Shown here one piece after another: positions 22,511 through 32,094 of a stretch of DNA of 64,000 bases; the stretch's first letter is position 1, and each line of letters opens with the position of its first letter. Source of the stretch: Ostrinia nubilalis. Taxonomy: Eukaryota > Arthropoda > Insecta > Lepidoptera > Crambidae. Made by a program: the position numbers and the translations under genes. The notes beneath the pieces were generated by a model. That model was not told the origin of the DNA and ran no database searches. It was given only the letters and a program-made list of their open reading frames with translations. Where the stretch lies: contig NC_087112.1 in NCBI RefSeq assembly GCF_963855985.1, forward strand, positions 5,086,501 through 5,150,500. The letters are read 5' to 3'.

Positions 22511-23262
22511 GGCTGCTTACACTTCTTCGCCTTCGTACCGTAGGTGTAGTGGTAGAAGCAGTGTGGATGGTCAGGGGGTGGTTGTCTTGGTCCAGAGCGG
22601 CTGCGTGAGCGATTGTACCGGTTATTTTGAGATCTCGCACGTGATCGGTTCTCTGAATCCTCAAGCCTGCTAGTCAGCATAGCCACTTGCTTGGTCAACT
22701 CTGCGATCTGATGTTCCATGTTGCTGTAGGGAACTGCAGCAGAGGAAGTGCTGGCGACTTGCGGAATTGACGGTGCGATCTCATAAACTTTATCAGCCAA
22801 CTCACCGAGTTTGTCCTTATCGAGGTCCATTTGAGAGGCGATGACCGTCTGGATGTTCTGCGGCAGCCTGCTGGACCACAGAGTAAGCAGGAAGTCAGAA
22901 GACACCGAGGGACCAGCCAAACCCGACAGGTGACGCAGGAACTGAGACGGCTTCCGATCGCCCAGCTCTTCGTGCATCAGAAGCTGCTTAATCCGCTTTT
23001 CCTGCGAAGCTGACAGTCGTTTAATTAGCTCGGACTTCAGCTTTTCGTACTTGTCCGTAGGAGGCGGGTTGGTGATGATGTCCTTCACCTCGATGGCATA
23101 TTGGTGGTCTAACTGCGCGACCAAATAGTAGAACTTGGTCTCGTCCTTAGTTATACCCGATAGGACAAACTGTGATTCAACCTGGGCAAACCACAACGCA
23201 GGCTCCTCAGGCCAGAAGGGCGGGACTCGTACGCTCACTTTTAAAATTTCGTCGTTGCCCAT
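22468..23262 (-). CDS. gag: Gag protein with CHCC finger
   Basis: 264 codons if begun at the ATG at 23262; an in-frame TTG lies further up at 23313, but the ATG gives the usual start just ahead of [20 protein letters not shown], a conserved Gag opening in this group. The middle has a retrotransposon capsid-like helical part ([10 protein letters not shown], ...[12 protein letters not shown]). The C-terminal basic stretch ([18 protein letters not shown]) precedes a Cys-His box of the form C-x2-H-x9-C-x3-C, not the usual CCHC. The frame ends 43 bp into pol, which is read in the -1 frame. Role: assembly of the particle and RNA packaging (inferred from family). Confidence 0.93.
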   Translation of the reverse strand: MGNDEILKVSVRVPPFWPEEPALWFAQVESQFVLSGITKDETKFYYLVAQLDHQYAIEVKDIITNPPPTDKYEKLKSELIKRLSASQEKRIKQLLMHEELGDRKPSQFLRHLSGLAGPSVSSDFLLTLWSSRLPQNIQTVIASQMDLDKDKLGELADKVYEIAPSIPQVASTSSAAVPYSNMEHQIAELTKQVAMLTSRLEDSENRSRARSQNNRYNRSRSRSGPRQPPPDHPHCFYHYTYGTKAKKCKQPCSFPSENFKGGRK

Positions 23263-23354
23263 TTTTAGTATGTGAAAAAATCGCTCACCGCTTGTGTCCA
23301 AACCACACACCAATCTGATTGTAGAATTCTTGATGTAATATTCTTCTTCTTCTT

Positions 23355-23368
23355 CGTCGGGGTCACCA
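23355..23368 (-). other. Primer-binding site, tRNA-Trp type
   Basis: Minus-strand sequence TGGTGACCCCGACG lies two bases after the 5' LTR end. It is complementary to a tRNA 3' end of CGTCGGGGTCACCA. From memory this is the 3' end of insect tRNA-Trp, the primer reported for the CsRn1 group. The match is 14 nt and then stops. Confidence 0.85.
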
Positions 23369-23370
23369 GA

Positions 23371-23873
23371 TATGGAGGGTTATTTGCCAATAACCGACCA
23401 TATATTGTCCTCGGAATTATATTCCGATTATAATAATCACTAAGATTATTTTTAGGTAGTACAGACGAGAAAATGATAGTAGAACGAACACGGTAGAATG
23501 AAGAATATTATTAACGAATTAAGAATTGTATTTAACGGCACAAGTAACAAATAATTAATTAAAATACAATTATATCGAGAGAATTATTCAAATGATGTTA
23601 GCACAACGATCGCGGAAGACAGAGTGTGTCATCGATTTTCCAATTCTCTTCAACGGCTATGAGTGAGCGGGGAACGATGAGCGGCGTTGAAGCGAGACGG
23701 CAGCATACGTCTCCACGGGTGCGCGAGCGACGCAGGCGTGCCGCGGCGGCAGCGCGCATGCGCCGAACGTTTGTTCGGTCAGTCGGAGCTGGCCCAATTT
23801 CATGAGCGGAAGCGGATTGCTCAGAAATCTAAGGCGGGGGTCCAAGTTAAGATTGTGGCGGATAGTCGCCACA
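23371..23873 (-). repeat. 5' LTR (503 bp), element promoter
   Basis: In element orientation it starts at 23873 with TGTGGCGACT and ends at 23371 with CCATA. It should carry the promoter. It has a GC-rich first half (19300-type sequence with GCGCGCATGCGCC) and an AT-rich second half. It is the twin of 18882-19385, one base shorter. Confidence 0.95.
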
Positions 23874-24056
23874 GGTCCACTGCTGGACCTTGCAAGGCTT
23901 CTCCTTAAGACAAGCACCTCCCGCAAACCTCACCAGATAGTCGGTCCACCTAGTATGGGGCCTGCCCACACTACGTGTTCTGACCCGTGATCGCCATTGA
24001 AGAACTTTTTTGCCCCAGCGGCCATCAGCTCTACGAGCTATGTGAGCAATGCTCAA
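23874..24056 (-). mobile_element. RTE-type 3' end, target of the LTR element
   Basis: On the minus strand it reads HIARRADGRWGKKVLQWRSR, then SVGRPHTRWTDYLV and degraded sequence. The final part of the copy continues at about 18850-18881, on the other side of the LTR element. The copy has lost its tail repeats and the WMQAA segment is broken, so it was already decayed or diverged before the insertion. Confidence 0.75.
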
Positions 24057-24444
24057 TCTTAATATGAATTTAGTGAGAAAGAATAAAAAATAATATTAAT
24101 CCGAGTCGAAGGTTGTTCGACAAACTAATATTTTAATTTGTTTAGGTAATATGAAACTTATTTGATGTAGGAAACCGGCACACTCTTTCATTCCTTTCAT
24201 TCTAAAAAGCTAATGTAATAATATCTAGGTACATATTTAGAAGTCCTTGAACCTTATCGAATTTTGCGTGGGCTTACAATATTAATAAGTTGATAAGTCA
24301 CGTAGGGTGAAATTCACATACTCGTACATACATCAATCAAAACACTGTGGCATCCTAAACGTAGTTGTAATACGTACTATGTATTTCGCAACAACAATAT
24401 AAATAATCTTATATTATATGATAAATACTTAGTTCTAATAGTAT

Positions 24445-24706
24445 GCAAGCTGAAGTGGCAATGAGCAGGGCACATAATACGCAGAACTAACGGCCGATGG
24501 GGCAGCAAGGTTCTGCAGTGGAGGTCACGTACCGGAAAGCTCAGTGTAGAACGTCCACCTACAAGGTGGACCGGACGACCTCATAAAGGTAGCATGAAGG
24601 CGCTGGATGCAGGCCGCCACCAACCGGCCATTGTGGAAATCATTAGGGGAGGCCTAATGTTCAGCAGTGGACGTCCTATGGCTGAAATGATGATGATGGT
24701 GATGAA
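24445..24706 (+). mobile_element. RTE-type 3' end with (ATG)n tail
   Basis: Begins at KLKWQ-type codons (AAGCTGAAGTGGCAATG) and runs through GGCCGATGGGGCAGCAAGG to CAGTGGACGTCCTATGGC and (ATGATG)n. Frameshifts and a stop (CAGAACTAACGG) interrupt it. About 85 codons of the original C-terminus. Confidence 0.85.
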
Positions 24707-24771
24707 TAGTAAACATACTTGTAGCATCTCAAACCGTATTTCTATAAAATAAAACCATTCAACGAAACAAA

Positions 24772-24873
24772 CCTAATTTCCTAGGATTTAATTTCGGGTA
24801 AAGCGCCGTAACTCAGCATATAAATAGTCGTAAATCCCATAGTAAGTGAATTTATCCTGTGTTTTAAATACAT
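24772..24873. repeat. Dispersed repeat, copy 2
   Basis: Same orientation partner of 18618-18720 with shared CCTAATTTCC and GTAAGTGAATTTATCCTGT. Unrecognised family. Confidence 0.6.
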
Positions 24874-25026
24874 TACGCGCGGGTGAAGTTTTTTGCGTAG
24901 CTCGCATTCAATGGACGCGTTAATGGAGATGGATTAAGCTGGCGAGTCGCCAGTGACTGTTCTGGTGTACTATCGGTTCTCGATTAAGGTCTTTAGCTCT
25001 TTTTAAAGGCTCTCATCATGCCTATG

Positions 25027-25150
25027 TTCGTTCGTTTCAGCCAAATGACGTCCACTGCTGCAACAAAGGCCTCCCCCAAGGTTTTCCACAATGAACGGTC
25101 CTGCGCTGCCCGCATCCAGGCTCCTCCCGCGAACTTTACCAGATCGTCAG
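25027..25150 (-). mobile_element. RTE-type 3' end with (AACG)n tail, inverted
   Basis: The plus strand shows TTCGTTCGTTTCAGCCAAAT, then GTCCACTGCTGCAACAAAGG and CCCGCATCCAGGCTCCTCCC, the complement of the tail and last ~40 codons of the second sub-family. Truncated at about 25150. Confidence 0.75.
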
Positions 25151-25330
25151 TATAATCATCATCGTCAATCAAGCTGAAATGATGATGATGATGAAGCTAA
25201 CTATTTTTGATAATTTCGTTGCGGGTCCAATTACAGTTTAACGTTCCCCCGGGACAAACTTGACCTTCACTGATTGGGTTTTTATCGACCACAGCTGCAG
25301 CATCGCAGCCGAAACGTCAAGCTGTGAGTA

Positions 25331-26440
25331 GGGGAGAGTAGGGTAAGACGGGGTCCTTAACGTTTGATGGTAAATAAAATTGACCGTAAAGAGTTTTATT
25401 AATTTGTTTTATTCTTATAATATTCTTCGATAATCAGTCTTCATTGTTAATGTGTAATTTGGCAGTCTAATCAACATAATAAAATTAAAAAAAAACAAAA
25501 AGTAGAAATACACACTTATCCCCATCATGCCCCACCCCTAGGGTAAGATGGGGTACCCCCGTGGGTAAGATGGGGTACCAATAAGAGAGCAAGATGGGGT
25601 ATGGCAGCAAACGACTATTTACTGTTCACAATGTTCACAAGTGGTATCTGCATCTTCGTCATCTAAACCTGCACAGCTGCAGTAAGCCCATTTGCCGCAT
25701 GCTGAACAAGCAACCCAGCCTTCATTTGAGTCCAAATATAGGCCTTTACAATATAAACAAGGTGTATTTTCAGTATTGCTGTCACTATTCTCGTGTAATG
25801 ATAGTTTAGCGTTGTACGTTTAGCTATTCTTAGCCCCTTTTTTCTTCTTTGTTACTCTTTTCTCCTTAGTTGCAGGTTTTTTTTGAGATTTTTTAAGTTC
25901 CCTCAACTCTTTTTTTCGCTGTTTATCATCTTCCGCTTCTTTCTTTTTCTTAATCTTTTTTTTTAATAATTTCTCACCATTCTAGAATAAAATAAATAGT
26001 AAAATTAGACATTTCTATGTCGCTTGCCTTCATACCCCATCTTGCCCCTTAACACCTACCCCATCATGCCCCGGTATGCCAAATAAAATTTAAAAAATAA
26101 CTGAATAAAACCAGTACGCAGCAATGAGGAAAACAAGTTCTTACCTGTTAGTGTTGTTATTTTCACATTTGATAACATTTAAATCAATTGCGAGGTGTTA
26201 TTATTTACGGAAAATACACGCCCAGTATAATATAGAAAAATCACTAGCTATTTAGCAAAAAACAGTTTTTTCCAGAAAACAAATCAAATGCGTGGTGTCG
26301 TTGTCCGCTCACTTCGATAACTGATTGCCGTAATGGCGGTGCGGCGTCAGGTGCTAAAACGATCTTGATTGGCTAATTCGTTCGCACTCAGGATCGGTCG
26401 CCCCGTCTTGCCCCCCACCCCGTCTTACCCCACTCTCCCC
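25331..26440 (-). mobile_element. Decayed TA-flanked element, pogo/Tigger-like
   Basis: Inverted ends GGGGAGAGTRGGGTAAGACG (one mismatch over about 23 bp) are flanked by TA (25329-25330, 26441-26442). Inside both ends lie several copies of GGTAAGATGGGGTA or its complement CCCCATCTTGCCCC, likely transposase-binding repeats. The coding relic 25619-25981 on the minus strand ends in a Cys-rich finger of the type found behind DDE_1 (pogo/jerky-like) transposases of insects. The DDE core itself is missing, so this is a deletion derivative of 1110 bp. Confidence 0.7.
25619..25981 (-). pseudogene. Transposase C-terminal exon relic (Lys-rich linker and Cys finger)
   Basis: One frame of 121 codons follows a good splice acceptor (TTTTATTCTAG at 25982 on the minus strand). 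The first ~53 codons are extremely Lys-rich (GEKLLKKKIKKKKEAEDDKQ and on). An in-frame TAA breaks the frame after KKGAKNS. It then continues to a finger with CLYC near the start, W-V-A-C-S-A-C-G-K-W in the middle and C-E-H-C before the stop at 25619-25621. The spacing C-x2-C...W..C..C..W.x.C...C-x2-C is PHD-like and is common at the C-terminus of insect pogo-type transposases (known from the family). The catalytic part is deleted upstream. Confidence 0.65.
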
Positions 26441-26810
26441 TACATAATGTAACTCATTGATAAACGTCGCGTTAAGACCCGTGTCTTACTATTTTAATCA
26501 TTTTGAAATGTCACAAACACCCAGCCAGTGGTAGGGGATAGTTATTTTATGTTTTTGTTAGGGAGAAAGCTTGTTAAATAATTTTATGTGGCGCTGTTCA
26601 CATCCTCCGGATTGGAATTTTGCGAAATGGACGATTAACCAGAATTATGTCTAGACAGAAAAAATATAAAGCATTATTTTGAACTTAATTGTAAATAGCA
26701 CGACAGTTAACTAGGTCTTTGTCAGATTTAATGGCAGCGTTTTAGGCGAACAATTCTTTTTTTATTAAGCTATTATTTAAGTCATACTTTCTGTAAGTTT
26801 TTTTTATTAC

Positions 26811-28395
26811 CCCTTTCAGCACGGATTGTACTAAACTTGCGTTGACACTCAAAAAATTCTAGAGGTCGCGGATTTTGATTTTGCTGCGCCGAAACGGTCT
26901 CGATCGTTTGTGCATTACCTATTCTAACCGTTAGAACATACGCGCGGGGAGAAATACTTGCCAGTGACGCGTCAGGACTTGTGCAAGACAGGAGTCATGT
27001 TTGTTGACGGCCGAGGAAGACGTGAGTGTTTTGTTTCTATATTTAATGTGATATTTATGTTATGAATCGTATTTATTTCATTTGTTTATATATCCCTTGA
27101 CTATAAAACAAAAAAATATTACAGTATTTATCAACATTTTCTTATAAAAAGAGCCATTTTGTTGCGAGCGCACGTTCGTGCGTTGTCGTTTTATGTTGTG
27201 CTTTTAGGTAACATTGAAATAATACTAAAATGTTCTGTTTTTCAACAGGTTGTGCTCTGAACGAGAATCTGGTGGAACAACTGATCGGAAATGGGTGCAC
27301 ATCTGACTTGGAGGAGGAATCGGACGAGGAATAACTAAGCGAAGCTTTTCTGTTTCTGGAAAATGATGCAGATAGTCCACACAACGGTGAAGGGAATGAG
27401 TCTGTTGAAGAAATGGTAGTCCCCTTAGCACAACTGCGGCAATTAAATGTGACAGAGCCTAGAAATCAGCCAGCAGCCTCTACCAGTGGTCTACCAAAGC
27501 AAAAAAGACGCGGAATTTGGCGCGCAACTAACTTCGAAAACAAATGCCATGATTTTCCACCAAGAGTAACAGCTGGTGAGGTAAAGAAATTAAGGCTAAG
27601 GACTTGCTGTGGTTCAGATTGGACCTTACTGATGCTCTGATTGCTTCGGTTCCTCAGGCTGATCAAGTTTTAGAAGATGAAGCTCCTATTTCTGAACCAT
27701 CAACTAAAAGATATAGACCAGCTGTGGTTCCATCTTCAGATAAACGATTGGACAAATTTAACCATTTCCTGATCTCACAAGAGGTAGAAAATGCAGGTTT
27801 GAGAACTGCACGTCTTCCACTATTATCCGTTGCACAAAATGCAACGTTCATTTGTGCCTTGTTAGGAATAAAAATTGCTTCCTAGCATGTCATACCACCA
27901 AATTTTCTATTTGATTAATATTGTTACTAAGAAGACTGATTTGTTTCATTAAAAATGGTAGGAAATATTTTTGTTTGTTTTTGATTAATGTTTTTGATCA
28001 ATTTGATCAATAAAGGTGTCATTATTATGTTACTCAAAGTAATTCTGTTCTTAAGTCTAAGAACATCGAAAATGCTAGATATTTTTTTTAAATCTTGTCA
28101 TTAAAATGTAATTAATATGCGAGATTAAATACTTATGTTGATGAGACTGATAAATAGAGCTATGATAAATAAAGTACTTTTAATTAAACAAACTTTGTAT
28201 GATTTATTATGGAATGCACGATCCTGCGTTAGCTGAGTAGAACCTGGAACGCACGTACGTGCGATGTCTATTGGGGGGAAACTAGAGGGGGGGGATTTTT
28301 TTTACTATTTTTGTTGGGGACTTTGATTGCTATGGGTTACATATAAATACAAGTTTTTTCAAGTTTTCACTTTTTGTTCTGTCGTGCTGAAAGGG
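26811..28395 (+). mobile_element. piggyBac-type element, internally deleted
   Basis: The termini CCCTTTCAGCACG and CGTGCTGAAAGGG are 13-bp inverted repeats; piggyBac-superfamily ends usually start CCC. They are flanked by TTAC on both sides (26807-26810, 28396-28399) where TTAA is normal. The 1585-bp element retains the start and end of a transposase gene with the catalytic middle removed. It sits at the head of a SINE-like repeat. Confidence 0.85.
26997..27885 (+). pseudogene. piggyBac transposase relic, core deleted
   Basis: Exon 1 starts at ATG 26997 (MFVDGRGRR). A phase-1 intron is predicted at 27022-27248 (GTGAGTG...TTTTTCAACAG). Exon 2 opens with CALNENLVEQLIGNG and an acidic stretch, has an in-frame TAA at 27332-27334, then reads on through LPKQKRRGIWRATNFENK. 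Near 27590 the frame jumps: the last ~90 codons, opening LLWFRLDLTDALIASVPQ, are the C-terminal region of piggyBac-type transposases. The terminal Cys finger is damaged (F-I-C-A kept, other Cys lost) and ends at TAG 27883. The entire DDD catalytic core is missing. Non-functional. Confidence 0.8.
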
Positions 28396-28408
28396 TTACT
28401 AGCTTTAG

Positions 28409-28570
28409 TTCGCGGCTTCACCCGCGTTAATTTCTTTCTGTCACAGGGAGTTATTTTTCGGGTCTATGACACTTAGAAACAATGGGGCTTTCTATCTATG
28501 GCAATTATGCATTAAAAATTGTTTGTCTAAGCCACAGGCTACATATTTTTGAGAGGAAATAGGCACATAG
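28409..28570 (+). mobile_element. SINE-like unit next to piggyBac relic
   Basis: Starts TAGTTCGCGGCTTCACCCG and TTTCTTTCTGTCACAGGGAG, the head of the SINE family whose clearest copy is 61722-61975. The TTAC target of the piggyBac element overlaps the SINE start (TTACTAGC). Confidence 0.6.
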
Positions 28571-28891
28571 TTACTTTTTTGGCGCCATTTCATAGTCCCA
28601 AATTAAATAAATAACCAAAATGTCGTCGATACACACGGAAAAAGAAAAATCTATTTTAACATTGTTTTAAAAACAGTTACTTACACATAAAAAAGAATAG
28701 TGTTTATTCAGCTGCAAAAACAAATCCAAAACATTTCGCAACGAATTCCTGTGATTTATTGTAAAATATCTAAAAGTCAGCATCGCATATATCGGCGGGG
28801 TGAAAACAGTGACGTCATCGTCCGACAATAACTTAGGATTTGTTTAAAATACATTTTAAATGGAACGCAGATTGTAGGATCAGAAGTTCCT

Positions 28892-29030
28892 AGTATACAG
28901 GGTGTGCAATAAAACAAAAACAGTTTTTATTTTCTTTATGTGACAGGAGGCAAACGGGCAGACGGATCACCTGATGGTAAGTGATTACCTTCGCCCATAG
29001 ACACCCGTAGTCCCAGGGTCTAAAAAAAAA
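28892..29030. repeat. One-sided element end and dispersed repeat
   Basis: TATACAGGGTGTGCAATAAA at 28892 is an end of the CAGGGTG type without a visible partner. At 28944-29025 follows GGCAAACGGGCAGACGGATC and CACCTGATGGTAAGTGATTA, a very common lepidopteran dispersed repeat (recognised from memory, family name unknown to me). Confidence 0.5.
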
Positions 29031-29100
29031 TCTTGAAAGATAAAAGTACGGACCTATCTTTTAAATTGTTTGTTTACAAGTCTGCATCTTTCATTGATAC

Positions 29101-29475
29101 TTCAGTTAGTAACTTTTACCTAACCTACCTTACCTACTTGTAATAATTGTAAGAATTTCGATATAATTAAAAACCTTCTCTCTCTCTCGCTCTCTGTCAT
29201 TTATTCGTCTCTCTTCTACCAAAAGCACAACTTTTTTAAAGGTTCGGCCAAACCAACGCGATCACACGCAATCAGCCGGCGTGCAGCGATGCCGACCAGA
29301 CTTAAATGCATTGATCGCCATCGCTGCACGCCGGCTGATCGCGTGTGATCGCGTTGGTTTCTCCAGTTAGTAACTTTTACCTAACCTACCTTACAAACTT
29401 GTAAGAAGAATTTCGATATAATTAAAAACCTCTCTCTCTCTGGCATTTATTCTTCTCTCTTCCACCAAAAGTACA
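29101..29475. repeat. Direct repeats flanking a hairpin
   Basis: 29101-29234 and 29363-29475 are direct repeats (CAGTTAGTAACTTTTACCTA, ...GAATTTCGATATAATTAAAA, (CT)n, then CCAAAAG). Between them lies an inverted repeat with arms 29250-29291 and 29319-29360 (AAACCAACGCGATCACACGC, ...GGCGTGCAGCGATG) matching at 41 of 42 positions. The arrangement could be a hairpin element whose insertion duplicated a long target, or an inserted hairpin within an older tandem pair. Confidence 0.8.
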
Positions 29476-29762
29476 CCTTCGTAAACGCCTCAAAACGCCT
29501 ATAAAATCCTAATCTGCCCGAAGTTTTTCTTGCCCCACATAACCCAAACTTTAGGCGCCCGGTCCTTGCCAAATGAACGGTCCCATATTTTAAAACGATG
29601 CTTTTTCTTTTTTTATTGTTAGTGAAGTACTTATGAGATAATATCTCCTACCTAGCAATATTGAGAGGGTCATCCAGGCCACAGCTGGGGAAGGATCAGT
29701 AAGTCTTTCTTAAGTCTGTCTTAAGCTGTGTGGCGAAAAATGTAATTTATTAAGCACGAATG

Positions 29763-30050
29763 GAACTAAAGTCACTGACAGCCCGACGGATTAGCAAGCT
29801 GAAGTGGCAATGGATAGGGCACATGGTACGCAGAAAAGACGGCCGATGTGGCAGCAGGGTTCTGGAGTGGAGGCCAAGTACCGGAAAACACAGCGTGGGA
29901 CGTCATCCCACAAGGTGAACCGACGACCTGATAAAGGTAGCAGGAAGGCGCTGGGTGCAGGCAGCTAGTGCTACCAACCGTGCGATGTCATTGGGGGAGA
30001 CCTATGTTCAGCAGTGGACGTCCCTTGGCTGAAATGATGATGATGATGAA
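29763..30050 (+). mobile_element. RTE-type 3' end, longest short copy
   Basis: Starts about GAACTAAAGTCACTGACAGC and covers RISKLKWQWIGHMVRRKDGR and RSVGR-type codons to the (ATG)n tail at 30032-30050. It carries roughly 95 codons with frame breaks near TCATCCCACAAGG and in the W-x-A region. Dead. Confidence 0.85.
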
Positions 30051-30477
30051 TGGAAGCATAGCAGTAGCACAGTTTTTGTGGATACGTCTTAGCGATGCGA
30101 GGTTTTTGTAAATGTCTCACAACGCGTTGTGGTCACTTAAATATCCATATCGCGAAATTCTTATAAAGGTTTTAATGAAAACGCTTACAGCGCGTTGTTG
30201 AAATCACTGAAAGATTAGGGTCTTGGTACCCATGAGGCTGTTCTAAGCATATGATGAGGGACTTCGGTATTTCGGTCTCCTCCTAATGATGTTGCGGGTC
30301 CACTGCTAGTTTAACTTTCACACAATCTTGGCCTTAACTGATTGGGTTTTTAATGACAGTCAAGCTGTAAATCCTGGGTACACAGGAGCAGGTGATAATA
30401 GTCATAGTCATAGTCATCATCGGTTCTGTTAGACCGTCCTAAAACTGACCTTTTGACATAACTAAAATATCGGACTT
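30051..30477. other. No gene
   Basis: Nothing recognised apart from the (TCATAG)n-like run near 30397-30417 and words shared with 8400-8430 (ACTGATTGGGTTTTT..., CAGTCAAGCTGTAAATC). Confidence 0.5.
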
Positions 30478-30566
30478 GTGCCCGTTTTCTCTACGAAAAC
30501 TAAATTCCTGTTATGTGTTACCTAGGGGTCACTTAAAAATTAGGGATTAATGGTGAAAACGGGCAT
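30478..30566. mobile_element. Short MITE, same family as 7477-7588
   Basis: GTGCCCGTTTTCT on the left pairs with GAAAACGGGCAT on the right; internal TTAAAAATTAGGGATTAATG is shared with the family. The left arm is damaged. Confidence 0.7.
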
Positions 30567-30916
30567 TAGAGGAATAGTGTTGTCGTTTCGAGTGAGCCTA
30601 CTAATATCCACTTCTATTACTCCAGCAGTATTGGGAGGGCCATTCAAACCCTCCTTAGCTGGAGGGCCGCCATTAAAAGAAGCGTTCGTAGCAAAAATGA
30701 AATGAACAATGTAAATGTATGTAAATCTAAAATGTATGGGCGTAGCGCGGGGCTTATAGCCGTGCTTGAACTTGAAATATGTAGGTATTTTGCTAGTTCT
30801 TCAATAGTGAATGAAGATCTAGGGATAGTTATTGATTGCATAATTGTTTAAAGAGTTATTGAGGTTGAGTGAATTTAATGATAGCTTATTTACATACCTA
30901 CATTTGTCTTTCATAA

Positions 30917-31020
30917 TCATCATTTCAGCTCTAGGACGTCCACTGCTGAACATAGGCCTTCTCCAATTTATTTCCAAAAGGCCGGTTGGTAGCGGCCTTT
31001 AAAGTCCACCTTGCGGGCGT
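30917..31020 (-). mobile_element. RTE-type 3' end, inverted and short
   Basis: The plus strand reads ATCATCATTTCAGCTCTAGG, then GTCCACTGCTGAACATAGGC and CCGGTTGGTAGCGGCC, the complement of the standard tail and last ~35 codons, with a deletion of the W-x-A part. Confidence 0.8.
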
Positions 31021-31725
31021 CTTTAAATGCTACTTATTCGCAAAGAAAAACACTTCGATTTTAGGTGCATACGAGTTGCAGTGAAGGGAACGCGATGAAT
31101 AGGGGCATAACTGGCAGTGTTATTAAGGAATAAGGATATAGGCATTTTGTTGATGTACTTTCAGAAATCTAATATTAACCTCGAAATCAAATCAAAGGTC
31201 GTCGTTGCATACATAATTATTTGTAGCAATCAAAACATGCCTAATCTCCTAAACCAAAAAATAATTAACATTTCAACAAGATTAATTGGATTACATACTA
31301 AAAAATCGTTTTATCATTACCATTCCACCGTAAATGGTGCCTAAATGTAATTTCCAGACCCTCGCCGGCCATTTTGGCCAGTTTTTTTTATCGCGATTTC
31401 GTTAATTACACTCCGCGATTGTCTCACACCAAAAGGGACGGATTATTTAAATAATTATTTGAAATTAAAAAGGATTATCGCGCGAGTTAATTTGCATTTT
31501 ATTTTTGTTGGAATTTGGCCGGTTGTGTGAAGGCGCCCTTTGTTGTTGGGAGCTGATGCTACGTAAATACGAAAAACTTTATTACAAATAACTAAGTATG
31601 TACTTTTTCTAATAAAAATGCTTTATTAGAGTGTAGTAGGCCTTAAGAACACTTAAAAACGTCCAAATAATAGCTGTCCACTTAAATCCCCAGGACAACA
31701 TGATGATGAATCTTTTATAATGTGA
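31021..31725. other. No gene
   Basis: AT-rich. The 75-codon frame at 31117-31344 has no recognisable domain. No repeat edges found. Confidence 0.45.
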
Positions 31726-31839
31726 ACAGCTAGGGACTGGAATTCGCTGCCTGCTGCTGTCTTTCCCGAAGACTATAATCGCGGCCTTTTCAAGGCAAAA
31801 GTGAATAGGCACTTACATGGCAGATATGTCCCATCCTAG
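31726..31839 (+). pseudogene. LINE ORF2 C-terminal remnant plus 3'UTR
   Basis: Open in one frame: TARDWNSLPAAVFPEDYNRG, then LFKAKVNRHLHGRYVPS and stop TAG at 31837-31839. It is the cleaner twin of 4785-4894 and shares the 3'UTR (GGTGCGATTGTGGTCAAATA) down to about 31950. Typical of the end of Jockey/CR1-group ORF2. Strongly 5'-truncated. Confidence 0.85.
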
Positions 31840-31971
31840 ACTGAATCCCACTTACATCAGGTGCGATTGTGGTCAAATAACTGCCTTGTTATGCATAAAA
31901 AAAACGTTTATAGTTTGCCCTACCACCACTTCGGGTCAACATATCGGCTAGTGCTGAGAAGAAGGCGACTT

Positions 31972-32094
31972 AAGCCCGTTTTCACCATCAATCCCTAATT
32001 TTTAAGTGACCACTATGAAAACAAAATTCCTATTATGTGTTACCATATGGGTCATTTAAAAATTAGGGATTGATGGTGAAAAGAAAACGGGCAT
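31972..32094. mobile_element. Short MITE, best copy of its family
   Basis: AAGCCCGTTTTCACCATCAA on the left and GATGGTGAAAAGAAAACGGGC on the right enclose CCCTAATTTTTAAGTGACC and GGTCATTTAAAAATTAGGG. 123 bp, non-coding. Relatives: 7477-7588, 30478-30566. Confidence 0.8.

Larger units (their letters stand above)
18882..23873 (-). mobile_element. Intact Ty3/gypsy LTR retrotransposon, CsRn1/kabuki-like
   Basis: A 4992-bp element on the minus strand. It has LTRs at both ends, a 4-bp target duplication GGTC (18878-18881, 23874-23877), a primer-binding site, gag, pol and a polypurine tract in the order expected for Ty3/gypsy (protease-RT-RNase H-integrase). There is no env and no chromodomain. Three traits I know of CsRn1-group elements coincide: a CHCC Gag finger instead of CCHC, a tRNA-Trp type primer site, and gag-pol in two frames. 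The LTRs differ by one indel, so the insertion is recent and probably autonomous. The insertion site is the 3' end of an RTE copy. Confidence 0.95.

Noticed and set aside
18882..23873. An env gene or chromodomain in the LTR element
   Set aside because: Pol ends 24 bp before the 3' LTR and no third frame exists; no chromodomain after the GPY module.
23657..23926. 89-codon minus-strand frame across the LTR
   Set aside because: Runs from RTE flank into the LTR; the shared part is only LTR sequence, repeated at 19169-19384.
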